Source: Fulvia fulva
Taxonomy: Eukaryota; Ascomycota; Dothideomycetes; Mycosphaerellales; Mycosphaerellaceae
Assembly (NCBI RefSeq): GCF_020509005.1
Contig: NC_063012.1
Location: 5,270,001 to 5,334,000 of the forward strand
Direction of reading: 5' to 3'
Length of the DNA: 64,000 nucleotides
The position numbers and the translations under genes are program-made. This document shows, piece after piece, positions 38,472 to 49,736 of the stretch; the first letter of the stretch is position 1; each line of letters opens with the position of its first letter. A model generated the notes under the pieces. It did not search any database. It had not been told where the DNA came from and saw only the letters and a program-made list of their open reading frames with translations.

Positions 38472-39443
38472 ATGGCATCGCATGCGTCCAACGGCGACGT
38501 GAACGCAAAGCCTGCACGCGTGGTGGACAGTCCCAAAGTGTGGACCACGCTCATCACGAACACCAAGTATCTGTCGGGTCTACTGTCCCTGGATGCCTCC
38601 CTCAAGTTCGTCGGATCCAAGTACCCTTTGGTAGCCTTGTATACCGAGACGTTCCCGCCTGAAGGTCACAAGGCACTGGACGTTCGAGGCATTCCCAAGA
38701 AACGCGTCAACTACCTTCTCCCCAGCACACACAAGGATTTCACGAACGACCCGCGCTTCTACGATTGCTGGTCGAAACTCACCCCGTTCAGTCTGACCGA
38801 ATACGAGCGCGTCGTGCAGTTGGACAGCGACATGCTGGTGTTCCAGAACATGGACGAGCTTATGGACATTGAGCTAGATGGCGCGGAACAGGCAGGCAAA
38901 GGGCAAAAGGTGTTCGCGGCAAGTCATGCATGCGTGTGCAATCCATTGAAGAAGCCTCACTATCCGAAGGACTGGACACCGGAGAATTGTGCATTCACGA
39001 GCCAGCACGGCACGCCAGAGGAGGCACAAGAGAAGGGCGCCGATCCTGCAGCAGGTCTAGCTATGCCAAATGGCGGTCTGCAGGTCGTTGTGCCCAGCGA
39101 TGAGATAAATGAGCTCATATCGACCAAGCTGGCAGATCCCTCCACCATGGAGTATGATTTCGCAGATCAGAGTTTGCTGGGTGACTTATTCCACGGGAGG
39201 TGGGTTGCGCTGCCATATACCTACAACGCGCTGAAGACTCTGAGGTGGAAGGGAGTGCATCACCAGATTTGGCAAGACAAACGGGTGAAGAATATCCACT
39301 ACATATTGTCTCCAAAGCCATGGGACGAGAGCGAGGAGGACAAGAAAAGTAATGGTCGGGATGAGACTTTTCAGTGGTGGCACGATATCAACGACAGACG
39401 GTTGACTGAGGAGAAAGCGAAAGGCATCGAGGACGGTTTCTGA
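38472..39443 (+). CDS. Glycosyltransferase family 8 (glycogenin/galactinol synthase-like)
   Basis: A single exon of 323 residues. Start of the fold: VWTTLITNTKYLSGLLSLDA; nucleotide-sugar site: YERVVQLDSDMLVFQNMDEL, with the DxD motif DSD; then FNGGL-like AMPNGGLQV, DQSLLGDLFHGRW, and the HYILSPKPWDE segment typical of GT8. Such enzymes move glucose or galactose from UDP-sugar to an acceptor (glycogenin self-glucosylation or inositol galactosylation). No signal peptide was seen, so it is cytosolic. The specific acceptor is unknown. Confidence 0.9.
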   Translation: MASHASNGDVNAKPARVVDSPKVWTTLITNTKYLSGLLSLDASLKFVGSKYPLVALYTETFPPEGHKALDVRGIPKKRVNYLLPSTHKDFTNDPRFYDCWSKLTPFSLTEYERVVQLDSDMLVFQNMDELMDIELDGAEQAGKGQKVFAASHACVCNPLKKPHYPKDWTPENCAFTSQHGTPEEAQEKGADPAAGLAMPNGGLQVVVPSDEINELISTKLADPSTMEYDFADQSLLGDLFHGRWVALPYTYNALKTLRWKGVHHQIWQDKRVKNIHYILSPKPWDESEEDKKSNGRDETFQWWHDINDRRLTEEKAKGIEDGF

Positions 39444-40447
39444 TGTTCGAAAGGCGGGTAGTCTGCAGACGGCGATGTGTTGGAGGCACGTGTCTTGTAC
39501 TGCCAATGTTTGGACAAGGGCTTTTGGAGTAGCAGCTACCTTGTTCGTATCCTCGTAAGGCTGGCATAGCGTGAATGTTCCTGGCTGTTCGTCAAGCACG
39601 GCTGACGAAAGCTTGGCCTGCATGTGAGCGTTCACTGTTCGTCCTTCTTCGCGTAAGCTAAAGCATACATGCAGCTGGCAGCGTTGGTCGATGTGGAGTG
39701 ATAGCGTACTGCAGCGCTTCAAATGCAGAATGCAGCGACTACCGTGCGGGTAAAGACATGGAGTGCCGACGTCCAAGATGACGGCAAGCCCGCCACAACC
39801 TCAATGTTTGTTGCGCGGTGAGAGAGGCACAGGGGCGTGAGATTGTTTGGCGCTGAAACACTTTCCCACTGCAGTTCCTGCAGGTCACAGTACAGTACAG
39901 GTGCATGTACATGCATGAAGGCGAGAGCGGTGATTAGCGCAGTAGCATATGTAGAGGCAGTCCGGCCGGCATTGAAACGACTCGCTAATCCCTTCAAGTA
40001 GTCGAGCTGTGCTATCCGCACACCCACCGAGGCACCCACACCACCATCTCGACCGCTGCACGCAAAAGGGATCGCGTCCAACACACTGCACACACCACAC
40101 ACCACACACCACACGACGCTCCACTTCTCTGCCCGAACAACATATAATACATACTGCCGCCACTGCGCCCGCCAATGCGCTGACGATCGCCGGCCACACA
40201 CTCCACGACCGACTAGTCGTTCGTCTCCTGACCAATCAAGCTTCCCGCTCCATCGTCGAAAAGCCGGCCGAACATCGAGCATTGAGCTGCTTCAGGCATC
40301 CTGCACACGTACCCGGCCTGCGCGCCCACATACGAACAATCGCCGCCTCTCCTCCTCACAACGCACGCATCCCACCCACGAGTCGACTGATTCGCCCTTC
40401 ATAGCATCGCCCGTCGTCACGCGCGCAACGCGAGCAACACCGCAGAG
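39444..40447. other. Intergenic with a CA-rich microsatellite
   Basis: Leader and promoter of ARF6. (ACACACC)n-type repeats lie at about 40084-40112. No coding gene is supported; the minus-strand frames here overlap the repeat. Confidence 0.55.
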
Positions 40448-41115
<668 letters not shown>

Positions 41116-41701
41116 GCGAGTGCTTCGCTTCACGCGGACCAAATTGAAATTTCGGTGGCCGTGCTCTGCAATATACAGCAGATCCGGCAACCACTGCCAC
41201 CGACCAAGCTCAGAGCGACGGCGAAAAGTACACTACGCCGGCGTACATGTCGCGTCCACCAACATAAAACCACCACGACCCGGATACCCAACCCGTCAAG
41301 CCAGGCGCGAGCACGGGAATTTCTGCTTATCGACTTACTGCTTCTTGTAATCACCCTCCGTGTGTGCGAAGTTCTGCATGCCACGCAGTTGCAACACGAC
41401 TTCTTTCTTGCATTTACGGCGCGTGTGCCACATTCGAATCTCTCTAGCGTTAGAGCATCCATTCTACGGGGAACCAGGAAACTGAAGGGACAGCCTTTCC
41501 ACCATCAGCTTCAAGGTTGTTAAAGATCAAGAGAAGAGAAGCGTGGCGTCTCTAGATGAGAGGCAAATTGTGTATGGATATGGTTTTGCGCCGTGATCTG
41601 AGGACAATTTTGATTTTGGACATGCTTTCGTGCGTAATAACTCGTCTATGCGTGCGCGGTTTCTATGCCCTCTACACTGAACTTCACTTTCTCGTGTGCT
41701 C
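41116..41701. other. Convergent intergenic spacer, no gene seen
   Basis: 3' UTRs of ARF6 and the mannose-6-phosphate isomerase gene. A 122-codon frame at 41155-41523 has no family. Confidence 0.55.
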
Positions 41702-43214
41702 TCAGAGCTTTCCGTTCGAGTCGTCGCCGAGTACGCAGAACGCCTTGAAGGTGACGAGTGGCTCGCTGCTGTCGCTCTCCAAGACTAATTCTGCAGTGGC
41801 GCCCACGAAATAGACGTAACCCTCCTTAATATCCTCGGTCTTGTTGCTGACGCTGATCTTGCCAGATCCCTTGGTACAGATCACGATTGAAGGTCCCTCG
41901 ATTGGCTCGAATGTCGCCTTTCCACCCTTGGCATTGAGGTCAGTCTTCACGACACTGAACTCTTCAATCGGAGGATCGTAGAGCGTGCTCTGCGAGTTGC
42001 TGCTGTACGCGGTAGTGTTCATCTTCACGAAGGAGTAGTCGCTGGGGTTCATCTTCTGCTCCTCGATAGGCGCGTACGAGTATGTGAGGCAGTCGACGAG
42101 GGTGTCGGTATCCTTGAATTTGGGCGTGAAGCCAGCACGAATAACGTTGTCGGAGGAGGCCATGCATTCGATGATGTCGCCAGATAGGTAGGCGTGGATG
42201 TCGTCGGCCTTGAGGAACATGGCCTCGCCGACTTCGAGCTGGACGTAGTTGAGGAAGAAAGTCACGAAGAGGCCGATGTCGTTGGGGAACTGTCCGTTGA
42301 GGCGGATCATGAGGTCTGAAAGCTCCTTGCCAGAGTTCGATGGTCCACCGGATCCTGCGAAGTTGGCTCCTTCAGACTTTGCTTGCTCGATCAATTCGGG
42401 TGCGACTGCCTCAATGTCTGCTGACTTGCATTGCATGAGGCCGCCGAATGCTGCTTGAAGAGCTTTCTTATTCTGCTGAGTCTCGCTGTCGTCGGTAGTT
42501 GTCTCTTGCCCCTTTATGGTCTGTTCGAACTTGCTGGCATTATCCTCGCCGACAAGTTTTCGCAGAGTTGGAACATGCTGCAGAAAGTGCGCGATCTCAT
42601 TGAGAGGTCTGAACCCGCATAGACCATCGAACGGCGTGATAGCAATGGTCATCTCGGGCTTATGATTGTCGTCGGGATAGTGCTTTGGATCCTTGGCATG
42701 CAATTGCTCGGCGAGCTTTTTGTTAGGATGCGCCTGGATGGACAAAGCTTTGTTGATGCTGAGGACCTTGAAGAGGAATGGAAGCTTCTGTTCGTAGCGT
42801 TTTGAGATGGCTGGTGACATCAAAGCTTGGTTGTCTTGCACGAGGTCCAGCAATGTTCGGCCAGTGGTGAGGTCTTTGGACGGGTTGGAGGGATGTGTAC
42901 CCATCCATAACTGCTCAGATGGTCAGATCCATTATCTACAGTGTAGATGATCCAGTACTGACCTCGGCGTAAGGCTTGTCTTGCTGTATAGAAAAGTCAC
43001 TTGACGGGGTGGCAGAAGCAAAACGAGCTGCCGCCGAGTCGTTGCCGACCTTGCCTATGTTGTGTCAACGAGTGTAATCGTGGATGATTGCCGCGGAAGA
43101 CTGACCCCATTCATAGCTGTTGCAGCCTGTGAGTTGTATCAGTACTTTGATGCCCGCTCATATGTTACGACCATGTGGCTCACCGCATTGCAGTCGCAGA
43201 AGAGGGACTTGCAT
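41702..43214 (-). CDS. PMI1: Mannose-6-phosphate isomerase, type I
   Basis: Exons are 43184-43214 (31 nt), 43106-43126 (21 nt), 42963-43054 and 41702-42910, giving 450 residues. The N-terminus reads [21 protein letters not shown], close to the family's QCGVQxYxWGKxG. Zinc-site motifs are [14 protein letters not shown] and HKPEM; the second signature is [17 protein letters not shown]. It interconverts fructose-6-phosphate and mannose-6-phosphate in the cytosol, feeding GDP-mannose for glycoprotein and cell-wall mannan. The 21-nt exon 2 is needed to make the conserved SYEWG. All three introns have GT-AG ends (GTGAGC, GTCAGT, GTCAGT). Confidence 0.93.
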
Positions 43215-43594
43215 GATGACGTCGCGAAGTCGTGTCGGCAACTTCTTCACTTCGGCTTGTCGTTGAGGATATTTTGGTGACGCTGGATCGTATGTCGTGG
43301 CTCGAGTCAAGTTCGTCGGATGTGTCTGAAAAATAAATACAAAATGTTCAATTGAGTTTCATCCTGAGAACGCCACGTCTTGGTCAGCCCTGCCCCGCGT
43401 GCAGTCGGCTCCAGATCTTCAAATGGGCCCCCGTGCAGCTCGTGCTTCCACAGCAGGGCGGCGTTTGAGAGCTTACAGTGGCTCGAACACGACTTCATCC
43501 TTCTGTCGCACCCATACAACCACGACATATACCTGGATCGGTGCGACTCTGCACATAGGCACACGCTGATGCTGTGCCGCTGAACATATCAGCA
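43215..43594. promoter_or_regulatory. Divergent promoter region, PMI1/SGF29
   Basis: The 380 bp between the two start codons hold no gene. Specific factor sites were not recognised. Confidence 0.45.
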
Positions 43595-44818
43595 ATGTCC
43601 GGTCGTAGCAGAGGCCGCGCCAATCCCAATCAGGATGCCGACGAGGAGCGTCGATTGTGGAAAGAGATCAAAGATCGAGCCAAGGAGGTCGACTCCATGG
43701 TGGTAAGTCGACTGCCTCTAACTTTGCAAATTCATATACATGTCGACAACATGCGAGTTTGCGGAGCACGCGGCAACATTCTGCCAGGTTGTCATTAACG
43801 CGCTGCACAGGCGCGCTCGAATGACGTTGGGACAGAGATTATCGATGTCGAGGAACAGCAAGCAAAACTTATCGATGCCGGCAAGCTGAGTGACTCTGCT
43901 CTTGATGAACGGCTCGAGAAATTGTATCGGGAGAACGTCAAGATCTGTGAAGAAGTCACGCACATCATTGAAGGCAAATCCAACGACATGAATTTTCTGG
44001 ACAGCATCAACATCCTCGCGGGCCTGAGAGAAGCTTCCGAGGAGTCGGCGGAAAAGGCTCAAGCAATTCAAGGTCACCGAGGCTCTGGTGGCAAGCTGTC
44101 GCGGGCTCCTACCAAGAAGAACAGTGGCAAAAGCGCTTCCGCCGTTGCACCGTCGACTGAAGATGTTGATGAAGGCTCAGCAGCACCCTCGCCGCGTATC
44201 AGCTTGGGCGCGATCAACCGGTTGTCTGCCAAGGAGAAATCGTCTCGTTCAGGCAGCATACCAACCACGAGGGAAACGTCTGTGAAGATCGAGGATGGCG
44301 CTGAATCTGTCGCCAGTAGCGCCGACGGCGTCTCCACTGCCACGGGTGCAACCAAGACATCTGCGAACAACCGACAAAACAATCGGCTTGTGCTGCGTCA
44401 AGGTGAACTTGTGTTCTGTCGTCACGATCTGAAGAACTATCCCAATAAGGCCGAGCAGCCAGAAGGGGAGGGCATTCTCTGTCGTGTCACAAACGTCATT
44501 GGAGAAGGAAAGCAACGCCGCTACGAAGTCCAGGATGCTGACACGCAAGGCGAGCCGCCTCCGCCACAGCGTGCATCTGTGGCTCAGCTAATACAGATAC
44601 CGGATAACAACAAAGGTTTGAGTGATCTTCCCAAGGGCAAGTCTGTCCTCGCGCAATACCCCGAGACCACAACGTTCTACAAGGCAGAGGTGAACGAACC
44701 CTGGCGGACGAAGGAAGCCGATAAAGACAAGGTGGAATACATGATGGTGAAATTGAACTTTCAAGACGATGAAGAGGTGCGAGAAGTCGAGCGCAGATTC
44801 GTGCTGACGGAGAAGTGA
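43595..44818 (+). CDS. SGF29: SAGA complex subunit Sgf29
   Basis: Exons are 43595-43702 and 43811-44818, giving 371 residues. The N-terminal third is a coiled coil (DEERRLWKEIKDRAKEVDSM, EKLYRENVKICEEVTHIIEG). A Ser-rich linker leads to the tandem Tudor domain at about 225-370 (LRQGELVFCRHDL, RYEVQDADTQGE, VLAQYPETTTFYKAEV, RRFVLTEK). Sgf29 reads H3K4me2/3 and helps hold the SAGA acetyltransferase on promoters. The intron has donor GTAAGT and acceptor CACAG. The aromatic cage residues lie in the YEVQD and QYPETTTFY segments. Confidence 0.92.
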
Positions 44819-45306
44819 TCGACTCTGCGGCCGAAGCGACATGCAAAAACTCATTTGGGGGTAAAGCTTGAAGCAAGCCATCCTGGTAGCATGTTCGACA
44901 GCGGACCCAGCGAGGCTCATGTGCCTCTATGCTACAACGTGAAACGCATAGCGTCGGTTTCCGCAGATCGAAACGCGAAGGGACGACAAAGGCAGCTGAG
45001 CGCATGAACATCATGTACGAGAGGATATCGACACTCAGATGACTTAGCGGGTGGTGCCTGAATCGCACAATCCTTGAAGTTTGAGACGGGGAAGTTCGAC
45101 AAGTGACGGGTATTGTAAGGTAACGACGATGTGGCCGTGGCGAGAGGATCCCGACCTATGGGAAAGAACGAAATGATGATTCCTAATGGTTTAAACAACG
45201 TTGAGGCTCAAATCGCCACTGCCTGCTTCTCTAGCGATTGTCGTGGCTGCACTTCGCGCGAGGTAAGCGCTTCCAACCACGCTGATTTGTGAGTTCAAGT
45301 CCTCGA
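44819..45306. other. Intergenic, no gene seen
   Basis: 3' UTR of SGF29 and leader of the following ORF. Antisense frames are shadows. Confidence 0.5.
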
Positions 45307-46236
45307 ATGCTTCACCCTATGTCACAGGACAGTATACATGCATTGAGTAGTGATAAAACACTGGACAGAACATACGCGACGCATCTTCTCGAGCACAACT
45401 TCACACGCAGCATACACGGGATGGAACTTGATGAGGGGGTGTCGTCTTCCAGCAGTCCAAACCTAGACCGAGGTACCATGCGCAAGATCCTCGTCAATTG
45501 GCTCGATCTACTCGCAGATGAACTCCTTCCCGATCACGGCAACCACGAGGAACCAAAAAGCGGTATCGAGTGCGGCGATGACAATGGCAAACTCGAGGCC
45601 GACGGTTCCCTGGACGATGCCGGAGACACCCCGCACGAGACCGACAAGATGAGCTGGAGCAGCGACGAGGAACAGCGAAACCATGTGCCGCAATCGATGC
45701 CATCTTGCCATAAGAGGCATGCATTATATCAACAAGACAGCTCCAGCAATGATGAACATGCATCTTCTGAGCACCCGACCTCGCCCTGCAAGATGGCGAC
45801 AAGTAACAAGGCTCCGATGCATCAAAGCCATCCACATACATCCACCCTGATGCTCACATTGAACGGCCAAGCGGCCTGGACTCCCTTCAAAACGATCCCC
45901 ATTTGGTCAGTACAGATACCGGACGAACCGAACCCGACTCAGTTTCTTCTTCAAGACGACACTCGCTCGAACGACTCCACATCTGATGCCAACGTTTCGC
46001 AGATGTTGCCCTCTAGCTACGAGCCCGCAGAGTGCGTTCCGGGCATGGATCCCGCACGACAAGGTCCACCGGGCGGTGATGATTATGATGGGTCATCGTC
46101 TCATCTTCAGTCTGGATTGGACATATCGCTGCAGTCAAGCACTCCTTCAAGAGGAGATGCACCAGATGTGGATCTCGAGGCCTATGTGGCTAGGCGTTTG
46201 ACGGAAATGTCCTTCAAAAAGCTCTATATGGAATAG
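45307..46236 (+). CDS. Hypothetical protein, upstream part of a possible TAG-split gene
   Basis: From the ATG at 45307, 309 residues to TAG at 46234-46236. It is Ser/Asp/His-rich and mostly disordered, with a helix near the start (RKILVNWLDLLADELLPDHG) and another at the end (EAYVARRLTEMSFKKLYME). No family was recognised. The next ORF on the strand is in the same frame with no further stop in between, so this may be the N-terminal part of one longer protein. Both parts have similar low-complexity make-up. Confidence 0.6.
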   Translation: MLHPMSQDSIHALSSDKTLDRTYATHLLEHNFTRSIHGMELDEGVSSSSSPNLDRGTMRKILVNWLDLLADELLPDHGNHEEPKSGIECGDDNGKLEADGSLDDAGDTPHETDKMSWSSDEEQRNHVPQSMPSCHKRHALYQQDSSSNDEHASSEHPTSPCKMATSNKAPMHQSHPHTSTLMLTLNGQAAWTPFKTIPIWSVQIPDEPNPTQFLLQDDTRSNDSTSDANVSQMLPSSYEPAECVPGMDPARQGPPGGDDYDGSSSHLQSGLDISLQSSTPSRGDAPDVDLEAYVARRLTEMSFKKLYME

Positions 46237-46278
46237 CGTTCTGAGTGTGAAGATTTTGATCGAGATGATGCCGCCAGA

Positions 46279-47781
46279 ATGTCTGCGGTATTGGTGAGAG
46301 GTCAAGATCCGTACGCAAAAGGAGACCTTGATCGGCAGGAAGAAATACATCGGGCGATACCTAAACTTCACGCTCCAGATTCTGGTTACGCGGAACAGCC
46401 TGGCATCGTACAGTTGTCGCAGGCTTCGGATCTGTTGGAAGGTGAGCAGTACGTCGAACGCGCCCACGATCAGGAAGGTGATAGAATGGGCGCATCATTG
46501 AACAGGAACCTAAATCAGACCTTGTCTGGGCACAGAGAGATGACGATGCATGGTTGGGTGAGAGCAGGCATACGCGGGGCGTCTCAGTCAGCATCTCTGC
46601 TTGCTATAATGAAGAGTAGTGTGGATCGCCTTGGAGACTCCCTTGAGGCTCGACTACTCGATCCGAGTGAGACCAAAACGTCAGAGCCCGCAGCACAAGC
46701 GGCGAACACCGAGGTGACACGCTCGGACGAAGATGTGCTGAAGGATTTGGGGCCCGAGGAGCTCAGGCGGCGCGTTGTCGAGCTGCAAAAGGACAAAAGG
46801 CGCCTTGAGCAGACAGTGGCGAGTCTCAGGAACCAGCTCACAGTGCCTAGTGCGCAGGATCCGGAAATGCGGGAAAATACGCAAGACCTTTCGAGCAGTG
46901 GGCTCGGGGGGATAGGTGCTCCACAGAACGAGCGAGTATCAGGGGCACGGAACGACTCCAAGGTAATCCATGCGGTCAATGAAATGTACAGAACGACTAC
47001 GCACGACAATGAGACCCAGAGTCTGCCGCTTGCCTTTGTCAACGAAAGAACTCGAGCCCTGAGAAGCTCAAGTGACAGTGCAAAGTCCACGAGCTCGCAG
47101 GGTTCAGGTAGAAGCAGCCCTATGGGGTTTCGCTTCGATGAGGCTTCAAAAGACTGGAAGCCCACCAGCTCCAAGTCCCCGGCGAGCGTCAGTACGATGA
47201 ACGTCAACTCGAGGAGAAAGTCGAGGGATCGGAGTTTTGATGATGTCAAGGCATCACTTGTCATGATACCTATCGCAAAGAAGGGCGAGACGGTGGAACA
47301 AGCCATCGATCGAGTCTCTACACTTCGACCGCCAAAGCGACCCAGTATTGCTGATTTGAGTAATGACCAACCGTCAAGCATGGAGGGAAGTACAGGTCTC
47401 AACCGATCAGCTGGAGGGTCGTTGACTCCACGAACAAACGAGCAGTGCGGTCCACGGCTACAGGTGGAACAGTATGATCAGAAGGAAGAAAACAACTCAC
47501 CAACCGTGAGAAAGACCAGTATTGGACATGGTCGAGTTGCAGAATTGTTGGCGACCTCGCCAACCAAGCCGCAGCTGAAGGTGGCGTCTGTGAGCGTGGA
47601 CCCTAGTCATAGTGATATTTCGCCAACGGACACAACGGTCGTGCAGCACGAGCCAACGCCGCTGATATCTCAACAACCACCTTCAGTCTCGAGCACAACA
47701 AAGGACGGAGATATCTCCCACCAGCAGGAGGAGAGCAACAATACGGCGACTCAGGATTGTAGGTACATTCGCAATTTCTAG
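46279..47781 (+). CDS. Hypothetical coiled-coil protein, downstream part
   Basis: From the ATG at 46279, 500 residues. A coiled coil lies at about 155-190 (LGPEELRRRVVELQKDKRRL). The remainder is Ser/Thr/Pro/Gln-rich and disordered, with SSPMGFRFDE and RKSRDRSFDD segments. No catalytic motif was seen. The frame is the same as 45307-46236 and stays open upstream to the TAG at 46234. The end TQDCRYIRNF overlaps a possible donor (GTAGGT), so a further exon is possible. Confidence 0.6.
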   Translation: MSAVLVRGQDPYAKGDLDRQEEIHRAIPKLHAPDSGYAEQPGIVQLSQASDLLEGEQYVERAHDQEGDRMGASLNRNLNQTLSGHREMTMHGWVRAGIRGASQSASLLAIMKSSVDRLGDSLEARLLDPSETKTSEPAAQAANTEVTRSDEDVLKDLGPEELRRRVVELQKDKRRLEQTVASLRNQLTVPSAQDPEMRENTQDLSSSGLGGIGAPQNERVSGARNDSKVIHAVNEMYRTTTHDNETQSLPLAFVNERTRALRSSSDSAKSTSSQGSGRSSPMGFRFDEASKDWKPTSSKSPASVSTMNVNSRRKSRDRSFDDVKASLVMIPIAKKGETVEQAIDRVSTLRPPKRPSIADLSNDQPSSMEGSTGLNRSAGGSLTPRTNEQCGPRLQVEQYDQKEENNSPTVRKTSIGHGRVAELLATSPTKPQLKVASVSVDPSHSDISPTDTTVVQHEPTPLISQQPPSVSSTTKDGDISHQQEESNNTATQDCRYIRNF

Positions 47782-47840
47782 CGTTTACATTCACTGCATC
47801 TGAGACACGCACTATGATACATCAACATCACCAGAAGAAC

Positions 47841-47873
47841 TCTCACCTCACCTCACCTCACTTCACCTCACCT
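47841..47873. repeat. Pentamer microsatellite (CTCAC)n
   Basis: About six copies of CTCAC with one interruption (CTTCAC), in the leader between two ORFs. Confidence 0.9.
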
Positions 47874-48011
47874 AGGCTGCACTCCTGAGAAGCATATCAG
47901 CTGCCACGCAAGCTGCACTTCCGTTCAGCCACCACGCTCCAGCTGCTAATCACCAGTTCTCTAGCACCAGAACCTAATACATCGCAGCCGCGTGCTGATA
48001 GCCTGCAGACC

Positions 48012-49731
48012 ATGGATATGGTGCGCGACGAAGACAAGAAAAAGCAGACCGCTAACCTGCCCGTGTCGGAGGACACACACCTGGAACGCCAGTCCCGCAA
48101 TCCGGGATTCATCCAGATGGCCAAGGACATAGGAGATAGCGCTGCTTCCAGAAGCTCATCGAACGACATACAGGATAGGATTCAGTACCACATGGCCAGA
48201 GGAGATGCCGCTCGCGCCCGGAAGACCCAGGAGAAGAACAACCTCGCTGCTGCCACCCGGAGTGACCGGACTGCTGCCCAATTTGCTGCTGCCGCGGCCG
48301 CTGAAAGAGCCGCCGCTGAAATCGCTCGCCGTTCTGAAATTTCTACGCCACGGCCAGCGTCTCCAGTACTGACCACCTCTCACAGCAACGACAAAAGCAA
48401 GGGCAAAGCTTCCATCGATGAGACCATGCCAAGAATGAAGATCACCAAGCGTCCAAGCATTGCGCCAGACAATCGTAACCAGAAGTAAGCGCGTGGCGGT
48501 AGACGCGCCCTGTCATCCTCCACCAATATGTCATGCCGAAGCTAACGCTATCTCAGCGAGCAAGTGGACATGAGCGACGATCCAAGAATCCAGAACTACG
48601 CCCAGAACCTCCCACGGGTCTACGGCATGCACGATGTCCTCAACACTCCACAGTACGCCCAATACCCGCAGCCGACAACAGACCCGGGCGAAATCGAGAG
48701 ACTCATCGCGAACTTCGACGAGAATGCGGTGCTCGAGACGCGTCGCGACCGACAGACGCACGCAAGCCAAGCAGTACCAAGCAGATCGAATGCGCCGTAT
48801 GACCGCGAGCAGGACTTGCTGTGGATTGAAGCACAGCTGCAAGACCGGCGCGCCAAGCAGCACAAGCTCCAGCAAGACGTTGAGCAGCATGGCGGCTGGA
48901 TCGAGACCAGCCCATTTGGCACTCAGGTCCGTCTGACTGAAGCAGGCCAGCGTGAGGGCGGACGTCTGCTCGAGGCAGAGCAGCAGCGCAAAGCCAAGGA
49001 GAGTGAGTGAATGACCCCAACAAACGACCCTTCCTGAGGTCTCAGTCACGTGACGGGGGGCTTCACCATGTCTGAAACACCCGACGCGCTAACGTGCACC
49101 TTCCAGAGCTCGAGCAGGAAGCAGCGGCGGCGGCTGATTTTGCCGCTCAACTTGCCCTCCTCAGCGACATCAAGCACCGCAAGTCGACACCCTCGGAGTG
49201 CAGCCACGACTCGGACGTCACCGCCATTAACGGAGCTCTGTCGCCACAAGTTGCCAAGGACTTGCACGTCGCCGGCTCGGTTGCAGAGGCTCGGCGCGTA
49301 ACGAGCACGGCCGTCAGCGAAACCAAGCCAAAGGCGTGAAACAGCACAGCGAAGTCTTCAACGCGAAGACCTTCGTCGGACCCGACGCGCAGCCGGCCAA
49401 CGACAACGGCGAAGGCTCATCAACAAGCGCTCACGTCCACCACATCCACCACGTCCACGACAACGGGGAGGGTTCCAGCTCTCGCGTCCACGATAACGGC
49501 GAAGGCCCCAGCTCGTACACCCGCGACAACGGCGAAGCTTCCAGCTCTCACGTCGCCGCCAACGAATACACCAGCGAATACGCCGAGGCACTCGTCCAGG
49601 CACACGCCCAGACACACGTCCAGGACGACGAGGATCACGACTACAACGAGTACGAGGACGGTGATCGTAGCGAGGACGACGGCAGCGAGGAGTTCTACGA
49701 CGCGGACGACGCCAATCGTCCACAGCAGTAG
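48012..49731 (+). CDS. Hypothetical Ala-rich coiled-coil protein with DNGEGSS repeats
   Basis: A likely exon set is 48012-48484, 48557-49002, 49107-49297 and 49345-49731 (498 residues). The first two introns are sound (GTAAGC...TCAG, GTGAGT...CCAG). The third (47 nt, GTAACG...ACAG) is inferred; without it the frame stops at 49339. Segments: RIQYHMARGDAARARKTQEK, an Ala-rich helix (AAQFAAAAAAERAAAEIA), IQNYAQNLPRVYGMHDVL, a Gln/Lys coiled coil (LWIEAQLQDRRAKQHKLQQD), then four DNGE(G/A)xSS repeats and an acidic tail. No family was recognised. The stop lies only five bases before the ATG of the next ORF, so the two may be one gene. Confidence 0.55.
49397..49556 (+). repeat. Degenerate tandem repeat encoding DNGEGSS units
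   Basis: Four spaced copies of GACAACGGCGAAGG-like DNA (GAYAACGGSGARG) encode DNGEGSS, DNGEGSS, DNGEGPS and DNGEASS, split by His/Val/Tyr-rich spacers. Confidence 0.8.
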
Positions 49732-49736
49732 ACATC

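Noticed and set aside
40084..40112. Short ACACACC repeats as a possible CRISPR or telomere-like array
   Set aside because: A simple CA-rich microsatellite; no spacers, and not a TTAGGG repeat.
45190..45310. Possible tRNA (GAGTTCAAGTCCTC resembles a T-arm)
   Set aside because: No matching acceptor stem or anticodon arm could be folded around it.
46186..46277. Possible intron removing the TAG at 46234 (donor GTGGCT, acceptor CCAG)
   Set aside because: The donor is poor and the 92-nt length breaks the frame.
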